NCBI GenBank assembly: GCA_012295275.1
Contig: CM022674.1
Location: 10,658,675-10,722,674 of the forward strand
Source of the DNA: Chrysomallon squamiferum
Taxonomy: Eukaryota > Mollusca > Gastropoda > Neomphalida > Peltospiridae
Length of the DNA stretch: 64,000 nucleotides
Direction: 5' to 3'
A program made the position numbers and the translations under genes. The notes below the pieces were generated by a model, which saw nothing but the letters and a program-made list of their open reading frames with translations, had not been told where the DNA came from and searched no databases. Of this stretch, positions 12,824-25,500 are shown piece after piece (within the stretch, counting starts at the first letter, position 1; each line of letters starts with the position of its first letter).

Positions 12824-15800
12824 GACACACACACAGAAAAACACACAGACAGACACAGATACAGACACATGGACACTAACCGTCAATCCCCTCTGAACTT
12901 GGAAGAGCTATGGATCGTCTTAGACGACCTTTGCTGAACATTCGCGGCAAAGATCCGAAAGGTCGTCTTTTCTTCCTCTTCTTGTCTGAACCTTCAGCCA
13001 GTTCCTGACTCGTGTTGAAGATTTTCATCAGTGGGGTGAACGCATCTGGTCTGTCGGAGTTTGGGGTGCTCGTCTGAACTGTAAATAGACGCATGTCAAA
13101 CTCTGTTAAACTCATAAAGCTGACTTTAAAATACAAATAAAATAAACATCAGTATGGAGTGTATAAGGAAACAGTAACTTCTACTAAAATTAAAATTACT
13201 AAAAACGTGTGTGTGAGAATATTTATATGTAGAGAGAACTTTGTATTAATATGTATGCATAAGACTGTGTGTACAGGTGTATGATTGTGTGTGCATGCAT
13301 GTGCATATAACCCTGCATGACGTGACTTGATATGTGCTTGTGCATGCCTATGTCTGGTGTGTAACAAAGATGAAAGGTATATTTGAAATGTTTCCACTTT
13401 AAATAATCATAGAAAAACCCACAGACATTTGACACCTAATAAAAACTGATATTAAACTGTCATTAAAAATATATTCAATCTGTTCTCTTTGAAGAGTTAA
13501 AAAAAAAAATGGCTTTTATCCAAGACAGGCTGTAGACTTATCTACAAACTTACACATGCACAGATCATTTCATACCAACACGAATGTAGAAACTGATTAA
13601 GAGTTGTAACCTCACCTCTGAGTGAGTATCAGACACGTGGGTCATTAAAAACAAAGTACACAGAAATGAGCCAAATTTGCACCTTCAAAAATCTACACAG
13701 AGCAAAGAGGTATGAGATAACACACAGAGGTGAAACTTTATCAAAATTAGTGTTATTATAATTACTCGTTTTTGGAAGAGTTTCCTTCATTTAAACATTT
13801 TTATGAAATCTAAAAAATTAATAATATAGATTACCTCCTTATAATAATAAAAAATGATTTCTAAAATATACAATATATCTAACAGGTGGTATAGTTATTA
13901 TATACTATTAAGTACACTATTATATTCTACTTTATTATTTTATTTTTACACTCACTGTGTTATATACTATTAAGTACACTATTATATTCTACTTTATTAT
14001 TTTATTTTTACACTCACTGTTATATACTATTAAGTACACTATTATATTCTACTTTATTATTTTATTTTTACACTCACTGTGTTATATACTATTAAGTACA
14101 CTATTATATTCTACTTTATTATTTTATTTTTTGTGTTATATTATTAATTACACTATTATATATTTTACTTTATTATTTTATTTTTACACTCACTGTGTTA
14201 TATACTATTATATTCTACTTTATTATTTTATTTTTGCACTCAGTACACTATTATATTCTACTTTATAATTTTATTTTTACACTCACTGTGTTATATACTA
14301 TTAAGTACACTATTATATTCTACTTTATAATTTTATTTTTACACTCACTATTATATACTATTAAGTATACTATTATATTCTACTTTATTATTTTATTTTT
14401 ACACTCACTGTGTTATCAAATATTTTTATGTTACTGTTTTTGACTATTACATACAGTCTGTTATCTAAAGTTTGTTATTTTAAGAGTATTTGATCTAATA
14501 CTTCTAGATGCAGTGTGTTTAACGTCTCCTGTGTTATTTAATATTATGTCTCATATGTTATTTAATACTGTTATATACAGGATATTGATCTACTATGTGT
14601 ATGTAGCCAATACTGTTCTTTATGTTATGAAAACTCAGGTTTTTAAATTACTAGGTAAAAGTAGTAAAAATATTTTCATCATAAATGTACCTACCCTAGT
14701 AAAATAATTATTTGCAGCCTGGATTTTTGTTACTCTTTATAAGAAACAAAGTTGAAATATTGAAAATTTGCACTTTGTTCATTTGTGGGAGCTGACTATA
14801 AATAAATTAGCAGCAAAGTTTACCTGAAAAGCAGCAAAGTTTACCTGAAAAGCAGCAAAGTTTACCTGAAAAGCTGGACGACACTTGCTCATTGGGTGGA
14901 GTACTTTCATAGGGTGGCAAGTCATCACTCACTGACGTCACATCCTGACTGTTGTTGACATCAATGTCAGACAGACACACAGACTTGTTTGGACCATTTG
15001 GTGTCTTTTCCTTCAGCTGTAGAAAAAAAGTGTCATTTACATACACATATGGAACAGACAAACATACACATACAGACAGTCAGACAGATGGGTAGAGCAT
15101 TTTCCTGCTTTGTGAAATTGTTGTAGCTGAAAATCATTTTACTACTTTATGGAATTATTTAAAACCACTGAAAATAGTTGAAATGTTCATGATATTAAAA
15201 TAGTCTGTAGATACACAACATCATACATATGTAGTTAATCTGGATAACTGTGGCAGTCTTAATCTATCTGAATATATATTCAAATCTGGGAAATATCTCT
15301 ATCCTGAATTTAATGTAATTATAACAACAAAGAACAACTTTAACCGTTAGAACTGTATAATAATTGAGTGTATGAAATGCTCTATAAAGACTGAGTATAT
15401 ACTAAACTTGATTTGCTTTCAACTATCATATTATTTCATATTAGTGATAAAACTACTTCTTTATTAGTATTAAAACATTTTTTTAGTATTAAAACAATTT
15501 ATTTGTTCTGTGTGAATGTAACAAATTTTGATATTATCATCAAGAGACAATGTGACTTAACAACAGGATGTATGTGAGAAAATGGAGATGTATCAGTTAT
15601 TTTTGGTACTTTATTTTTTATTCCAAACAGAATAAGTTTTGAAAGGCTATGGCTATGCATATGTTTTTATGGGGGGCAGGTAACAGAAATCTCTTTGAAT
15701 GACAGAATGATTTTACAACATCTTTATACAACCACAATGTAATAATAAACATTAGATAATGAGATGTATTAGGAATCTGTCAAACAAATAAAACTAGAAG

Positions 15801-16082
15801 TGAACCAGGTTTGTATTTTTATTACCTCGTTCAGCTCCTCCTCCAGCTTTCTGATCATCTGATCCTTCGAGTCGAGCTGAGATCTCAGAATGACAGCCCG
15901 CTCTGCGGCTTCTCGTGCCTTCTTGATTATCTCCCACTTCTCCCGTTCCGACTCCTCCTTCTCAACAGCCAACTAACAACACCAGACACAACATCAGGTT
16001 AATATTCAAAAAAGTTAGTTAACTCACAAATAATTTTAATTATTCTTATTATATAACACTTATATTCACACACTCACACTCA

Positions 16083-16153
<71 letters not shown>

Positions 16154-19100
16154 AAGTTGTGAGTAATCATAACTGTTCAAAATGTTTACCTGTTTAATAC
16201 TCTCATTACTTTCATGCACTCGGATTTCATAGTTTCTAATAAAGTCCCGTAACTCTGTTTCTTTCTCCTCCAGTGTGTTGTACAGTTGTTTCATCTGATT
16301 TAACAAATCTAACTTCTCTCCCTTTAATCTCTTCCTGTCAGCCTTCATAGCTGCAAAATACATCATCATCATCATCATTTTTATTATTATTGTTATGATT
16401 ATTATTATTATTATCATTGTTATAGTTGATTTTGTTGTTATTATTTATTAATTTCTAATTATTATCATGATTATTATTTTACACTTATTATTATGAAATT
16501 ATTCTCTGGTTGTCATTAACAGTATTTTATACCATGAACACATGAGGGACAGTCTTCTGCAATAGCCAAACAAAAAATTAAAAACTGATTTAACCAATAT
16601 TATACCTGAAATTGCTGAACCACAGAGCAGAACTTAATACCAATTAAAAATCAATGTTACTGGAATATAAACAATATACCCAGTTACCTTTTATAAACAG
16701 GTAAGAAATAAACCAATTCTAAATGGGTTTTTTTGTACCTACACTAGCTGACCAATCAGATTACTGGATTTGTTACAAATTAACAATCAGGTTAATAGAC
16801 TTGATAAAAATGAACCAATCAGATTTCTGGGATTGAAACAAAAAACTGAACCAATCAGATAACTAGGTTAGTAACAAATCAGTCAGTCAGTTTACTGGGT
16901 TAGATACAAGTTAGCTGAGTGATTACCCTGCAAGGCTTCTTTGGCTCTGCTGAGTTCCTGGCGAGTCTGGATGAGTTCCAGTTTGAGTTCTCCATACCCT
17001 GGCTGGCTGCTCACAGCTGGTTTAGAGACTTTGAGTTCCTTCACCTCTCTACTCAAACTTTTCACCTGCGACTCCAGTCTGCTGTTCTCCTCCTTCAGCT
17101 TCACTATCTCATTCTCCTCGTCCGTCTTGTGTCTGTTTGTACCTGAGTGCACAAGTAAAATAGACTTCATAATTGTAATTGTCTTTTTTTATTATAATAA
17201 TTATTAATTTACTGCATAATAAATTTTAAACATTCTGTATTCATTATAATAAATTGGTTCAAAAAGTACAAAATTCAAAATTGTTGTGTGAATAAATTAT
17301 TTTATATACATGTGTGTATATATATATATAGACATATATATACACATGCAGAGAAAAAGAGATGAACGACAGAGAACAACAGAGACATGCAGAGATAGAA
17401 AGAGACAAACAAAGAGAGGATTATGATAAATTAAAAAATTAAAACAGAAAAAATAAAAACTGACAGAGACTGGAAGAAAGGAAAGAAAAGAAGACAATAG
17501 GGAGGGATTTGTTATTTGAAGGATGAGAAAGATGAAAAGAAAAAGATTTGCTTTAACTCATTAACACATTTTTATTCAGAGAGACACACAGACACACAGA
17601 TATATGTTCACAAATCCAGTTACTGACAAAATCTTATACGGTGAAAATTACACATGCATTTTCAATTAATTTTGTTTACAGAAATTTTCTTAACTTTTTC
17701 TACATAAACGTGATTGTAATAAAGCATATCTACAAAACTGATGTTATTTCAAAGATAAATCAGTTTAAGATACGACTGCAGGTCATATATCATTTCCTCT
17801 ATCAGCATGTCTTCCGGTTATAGCACACCGGTGTGTGAGATATCAGTTTTAAGTATCACTTTAGAATGTGAACACTTTTAACATGTTTTTTTGTTAATTT
17901 ATTTTATTTACTTATTTACTGAGAGATATTAATATTCTGTCATAATCTCAAACATATTTTTAGTAAATTATGACAAATGTTTTAACTTCTCATTTATAAT
18001 TTAGAAAGGTAATAATAAAAAGAAGGTCCAATTCTGAGAAATCATTTTTCTTTTCTCTTAATGGTATTATAAATTAAACCAAATGACATTTTGTAATATG
18101 TAAATGTCTAAAAAATGATAAAACTTAAATTTTGTTATCTTATTCATTTTAAATTGCTGCCAGTAGTATGAAATATTCAAAATGTTTTTTTCTTTCTTCA
18201 TTTCAAAAACTAATAAATCAATTATTAGCCAATTTATTAATTTATTTCTATTATTATTAATTTACTGCAGTATCCATTTTAACAAACATTTAGTTATTTG
18301 TTACCATGGAGAAAAAACCCAAGTGAGTTGAAGACAGAAAAAATAAATGACAAAAAGCTGGTTGATATGTCATTTGACCCCTGACATCTCTACAGTTCAT
18401 TCTGCTGTCAAAGAGTATTAAATATAAATTGTAATTTTAAAAAAAGGAAGAAAATTATCAGTTAAATAAAATATGAAATTTTCATATTCATGATAAAAGT
18501 ATTTAAGAAAAAACTCATATAAATTTCATTTTGATACAGGGTCAAAATTAATGAAACCCAAGAATATCTGAACATTAATACAAAAATAAAAAATATTTAA
18601 AAAAATACTGATATGAATTAGTAATGAATGATGAAGTTACAAAAAAAATTATATTTAAATTAAAAACAAAAGGAAATTAAATATGTTTAAAATGAAAATG
18701 AATTAGAAATATTAATAAAGTAAAATCACTAAATAAATAAATAAATATCCTTTTATAAACAGTGACAAAATGAAACACAAAAATTGCTAGATGTCAAACA
18801 AAGGCTTATGAATTAAATGATCAACATTATAAATCTGAAGTTAAATCATAACAAAATAAAAAATATTTTTTAACTTAAATATTAAAATATAACTAAGCAT
18901 AATTTGGGAATTTCTTAAGAATTTTAAGACACATTTCCCAGAAAACAAAACAGTAAATAATCAACAAAGAGCAAAAAAAAAAACACCAAAAAAATGAAAA
19001 GTTGTAATAATTTTTTTTTTTTTTTTTTTTATATGTTCCAGACTGTTATTTAGCTTCTAGAATTTATCTAAAACGTGGAACTGTGTATCTGGGGTAATCT

Positions 19101-22100
19101 TCACATGTATGTAAAAGTAACCTGATAGGCAAAGAAGGAAATAAAAATTGTTTGACATCACAGTGATGTGATAGGACGCAGCTGTGATGTATGTGAACTA
19201 TATAACATGATATCACAGTAATTATCATGACCTACATGAAATCACACAGTGAGAAATGAGATAACATTTATAGTTTACTTGGCCTGTGATATAAAGATAG
19301 TATCAGTTGGTGAAATCCTGGCACTTTTTGTAGCAGCTTAAAATAAATTAATCAGCAGTTTTAACAACTGCCAAAGCATGGCAGTTTTATATTTATTTTA
19401 TGAAAAGAGAAACCTTTGGAAAAATTAAACTTAAAATTTTAAAAATTTATAATATAAAAACTAAATATTAAAACATTTAAAATAAAAAAAAATAAAAATA
19501 AGTGAATCTATAAAAAAAAAGAAAAACAACTGAATAATTTTTATTTTAAAAAGTAATAAAATTAAGAAAAATAATGACACAAACACATAATTTAAGAAAA
19601 ATAATAATAAAAGATAAAAAAGCAGGCTTAAGAAAATAATTTACATAAATTTTGTTAAGTAAAGCTTTTCAAAATTGTGATGCCCTATTCCTGTCATTTG
19701 AGTTTCTCAAGCAGTGTGATACAAGTAATTATTTCTGCTTGCTTCCAGCAGAGAACTGACCAGGTTGTGAGTATCACACACAAATGTTTGTGTCTCCTGC
19801 AGTTTTCACAACAAAACCACACCACCAAGTCTAGCTAGCTGTATCTAGTTTATCTAGTAAAAACTATCACATTTAAACTGTAACATAATGAAAGATGTAA
19901 TCTACATATCACTTCAGAAAAATGTTTTAGATGTTTTAAAGATAATTTTATACTAAAGATTAAATTTGATTTTCAAGATAATGTATGTATGTTGCCAAGT
20001 AATGGATATATATAACTTGCCAGTGAATACAATAGATATTTTATCTCATATTATTAAAACTACTGTAAAAAATCTATTATTTATTTCATTCTAAAATTTC
20101 CACCCTTATAAAGTAATATAAATATATTACATATTTCCTTCATGTCATAAATTACTAATTCATACATTCCATTCATTTCATTCTAATTACTAATACATTT
20201 CTGTACTGTCAATTACTCATGACATTTAGTTTAGATATTAGCAATAGTTAAAACAACAAACATACTGTTTTAGCTGACTTGTTTTAGAGAATACTTTAGA
20301 TATTACATCGTAGTAATACGAGTTAATATTTCCCAGTGATTGTATTAAACTAGGTTACTATCACATTAAATTCTAAATGCCAGTGAGTGAGTACATTTAT
20401 GTATTTTTCAGATACATAAATATAATTAGATAATATAGATATTAATGAGTTTTATTATTCTAGGTTGTAATTAATGTATAAGCTTATAAATGCAAGTCAA
20501 TAAATTTTACTTTCAATAAAATATTTATCTTTTATTTCCATTTTTTTTTTTTTTTTTTTTTGTGGTTATGAATCATAACTGGTACCATTCTTTCTCTCTC
20601 CATCTCTGTTCAATCTTTCTCTTCTCTCTCTCTTCCTCACTATCTCACTCTTCTTCACTCTCTCACTCTTCTTCACTCTCTCTTTTCCTCACTCTCTCAC
20701 TCTTCCTCACTCTCTCACTCTTCCTCACTCTCTCACTCTCTCACTCTCACACTCTCACACTCTCACACTCTCACACTCTTCCTCACTCTTCCTCACTCTT
20801 CCTCACTCTCACAATCTTTTTCTGTTACACACTTTAAATTACCTTCATTTTCTGGCTGTGAAGATTTGTCTAACTTGTCCACACTGATCTGAGACAGTCT
20901 CTTGTTTGTGTCAGCAAGCTCGGCTCTCAGAATGTTCACCTCCTCATTGGCTGCCTGGATAGAGCCGTCAATTTTCAGTGCCAGCTGTTTGTTCTCATCA
21001 ACCATTTTGCGAAATTTGGACTGTGCGTCGAGAAGAAGTCGTCGAATGAGAACCATCGATGAGCGAAGCGTGTCTTGTTCCTTCAGCGACAAGTCCTTCT
21101 CCAGGTTGATGTCCACGTTGTTCTGAGCAAACACATACTGAACAATCTGGTCATTTAGAGAGTCCAGAGACTGGATAGCTGCAAATACAGTTTTAAATAT
21201 TGTTTAAAATACAATACAGAGACTGGACAGCTGAAAATACAGTTTTAGATATTGTTTAAAATACAATACAGTGAGTGGATAGCTGAAAATACTGTTTTAG
21301 ATATTGTTTAAAATACAATACAGTGAGTGGATAGCTGAAAATACATATCTAAAATATTGTTTAAAATACAATACAGTGAGTGGAAAGCTGAAAATACAGT
21401 TTTAGATATTGTCTAAAATACAATACAGAGACTGGATAGCTGAAAATACAGTTTTAAATATTGTTTAAAATACAATACAGTGAGTGGATAGCTGAAAATA
21501 CAGTTTTAAATATTGTTTAAAATACAATACAGAGACTGGATAGCTGAAAATACAGTTTTAAATATTGTTTAAAATACAATACAGAGACTGGATAGCTGAA
21601 AATACAGTTTTAAATATTGTTTAAAATACAATACAGTGAGTGGATAGCTGAAAATACAGTTTTAGATATTGTCTAAAATACAATACAGAGACTGGATAGC
21701 TGAAAATACAGTTTTAGATATTGTTTAAAATACAATACAGTGAGTGGATAGCTGAAAATACATATCTAAAATATTGTTTAAAATACAATACAGAGACTGG
21801 ATAGCTGAAAATACAGTTTTAGATATTGTCTAAAATACAATACAGTGAGTGGATAGCTGAAAATACAGTTTTAAATATTGTTTAAAATACAATACAGTGA
21901 GTGGATAGCTGAAAATACAATTAAACTATTGTTTAAAACAATTTGATGAAGGGATGCCTGAAAATCATATTTCAATAAACAAAACCTGGGTAGATGAAAT
22001 TACTGTAAAGAATATAATTATTGACAACTGAAAATGCAATATTAAAATATTGTTTACAGTATACTTCAGTGATCAGATAGTTGAAATATACAATTTAAAA

Positions 22101-22467
22101 ATAATGTTTACTGGTAATTATTATTATTATTATTTTTTTATTATTATTATTTTCAGCAAACTGTTCAAAATTTGGATATCTTAAAATACAATTTTAAAAT
22201 ATTATATTTAGTTTACAATCTGGTCATTTAGAAAAATCTGAATAATTTTGAATCGAGACAATGAATTAATAAAAATACAATATTTTCTTTTGCTATTACA
22301 GTATGAAAAATAATTTCACCTGTATAATGTAAATCTGTAGTTTTATTACTGAGAAATCATAGTTTATGAAAAATAGAATAAAACCAAATAAAACACTTTC
22401 TGTTTTTGAGTTAAAGATGCAGAAACAAAAAAATTGGATTTACTCATTCATATATTTATACAGCTAG

Positions 22468-22513
<46 letters not shown>

Positions 22514-25500
22514 TCAATCACACTTAAAAATACACTGACTAAAACACAGTACCTGAAACAAAACTCTCACATTCATCATTCTGCGACAACACCTCCGAGT
22601 CTTTAGACATTATTTTGAGAATTTATCATTCCTTCCCCTCCTTTGTTTGTCAACTATTTTTAAAACAACAAGAACTCAACAACAACACTGAGTGAGAGGT
22701 GAAGTGACAACTGGAACAGGTTTTACTGTTTGCTTTAAATTACTAGAGGTGCAATCACCCAGAGTCTCCCCAGTCAGGTTATTTCAGGTTATGTCACTGA
22801 TCAGTTTATTACCAATCAGCCCCCAGCACTGTTACCACGTATTTCACAGAACACTGTGACCTGTCTCTAGTATCACATAGCAGTCGGCAACTAAATTTTG
22901 AATTTTGAAATTTTGAAAAAAAAATTGAACGTCATTTGAAAATAGAGCTTGTACATGCTTGTACTTGTGCATGCATGTATGTGTGTATGTGTGTGTGCAT
23001 TTTTATTTATTAAAAAAAAAATTAAGTTGTATTTTCAAGTAATTTATAAAAATAAGTTTATATATATATATAATTAAAATCAGTTGAAAATGCAGCTTGT
23101 TTCAACCTGTTCTCTCATGTAAAATGTAAATATTCTGTCTTATTTGATTTTAATAGAACTTGTCTATCAAATGGATTCAAAATAATAACTCTCAAAGTTA
23201 TTTTTCATACAGCTGTTCTTACAAAATCTACAATATCTACATAATACTTTTTTCTTCACTAAATTCAGTTCTTGAATTATTATTATCATTATTTATTATT
23301 ATTTATTATTATTATTATTATTATTATATTAGCATGTAGAGGTAGTATTAGTAGTTGTAGAAGAAGCATTCAGTAATCTTGAAATACTGGTAATTCAGAG
23401 AATAATAAAATAATTTTCTGTTTGTAACAGTCTTTATCAAAAGCTCGTAACAACTTGACTTTTTTTGTGAATACAGATGAACTAGTTTCCAGCTGTGACC
23501 TCATTTCAAGTGGGGTATCTCTTTGTTAATGATCTGTCTTCCAATACACATGTATTACACACCCTTAATTTATATCTTGCTGTGTGTAGTATTCACAGAT
23601 ATACAATATGTTCTGGTAATATAGAAAATATAATAAATGTTTTATTTAATATTCATAATTTATATAGAACACTATTTTCCTGATACAAATTTTAGTCACC
23701 AGATGTACTATGCAGGTATATAACATCTCACTGTATATGGTTTATTATATAGTTTATTCAGATTTACTATTTATAGAATAGAGATGATGTAATAACCATA
23801 CCACCAGAGTATATTCAGATTATGTAAAAGATTATCATTTCTAATATTATATAGAATATATCACCGTTTGTACTATTACTGATTTTACTTACTTTCCATA
23901 ATACATAGATAATATAATTTTACTGTTTATACAGAGATTATACTAGTTTATATAAATTAATATAATACTTACTGCTTGAATTATTTAACAGTTTACTGTC
24001 ACAGAATATCCAGATTACAAATTTTACTTTTGTAATGTAATCCAGACAATAAAAACTGCAATCCAAAGTTTATCTGGCTGTAAAACTTCTTGTACATTAT
24101 TCAAATTACACAAATCTTCCTGTTACATGTAAACAAACCATTTATCAAAAAGAATGCATTTAGACAAAAAGGAAGAAAAAAAATAAAACATTCAACAAAA
24201 ATTCCAACTTAGATTACTCACAATTTTTTTCTCAGAACCTAAAAGCCTGCAAGTGACTAAAACAGGGAGATATCTCCTCTTCCTCACATCCAGTTATTCT
24301 CCCCCTGATACACTTTGAATAAATAAATTCCACGAAACATCTTGAATTCTTCATATTCTAACTTACACCTGCCAAATAACCACGAGAGCTCATTTCTTAT
24401 TGGACAGCTCAGTTCTTATCCAAACTTAAATGGTATAAACTGATAAGCAGAGTGTATTACCAGGAGAAACAAACCTCTGATTACATTTATAAAACATACA
24501 CCATCTTGTGGCCACTCATACTGTGTGCAAAACATTCACTGAAAAGAAGATAAATGTTGTTTTTTCGTACCAACACCGAGAGTGAGGAATGCACCTGTTG
24601 TGTAAGAATTTTGTTCAAAAACATGCAAGTCTATCAGTTACATGGCTGTGGTTTTTGATTTTTATACATTATGTCAGAGACAGGGTAAAAAAGATGTTGT
24701 TTATAACACAAGGGAGTAAGATGTGTAGTAATGATGAGTTTTTGAAAAACATGCAAGTCTATCAGTTACACTAGCTTTGGCTTTTGATTTTTATCTACCA
24801 TGGCTGAGAATAAATGTTTACAAGGTTAAGAAAGACATTTGTAAAACTGAGGAGATATTCAAGAAGATTCAAGTCTATCATTAACTTAGCTTTGGCTTTT
24901 GATTTCTATAATCAGTGTTGTCAGAAGAATAAAACAAGTTTTGTAAGTAAAATAGAGAGACATGTAACATTAATGAGATATTCAAAAATATTCAAGTCTA
25001 TCATTTACAGTAGCTTAGGCTTTCAATTTTTTTATAGAGTGTCAGAGACAAGGGAAAACATTTTAATGTAAAACAGACATTTGTAACAATGATGAGATTC
25101 AAGAAATTCAAATCTATCATTTACACTAATTTAACACTTTTTAAATATGTCACATGCAAGAATAATAAAAAGTATTTTTAAGATAAGATAGAGAAACTTG
25201 TAAGAATGAGGAGTAATTCAAGAACATGCAAAAAACTTTACACATACATCTATTTCATGTCTTTTTATACAGATGGATGGAATGATACAGAAAATTATTT
25301 GTGAGGTTGGGTAGACACATCAAAAAAGATAAAAAATGTTCTTGAAAAAGTTGGTTTCTTTTAAAGATTATAATAGCATGCTGTATTTTTTTCATATTAC
25401 TGAGTTACTATTTTCTATAATAACTGACAGACAACAAGGATGACTGAATTAAAGAAGGGAAAGAAATAATGGTAAAGTAACAAACAGAACAAAACATCTA

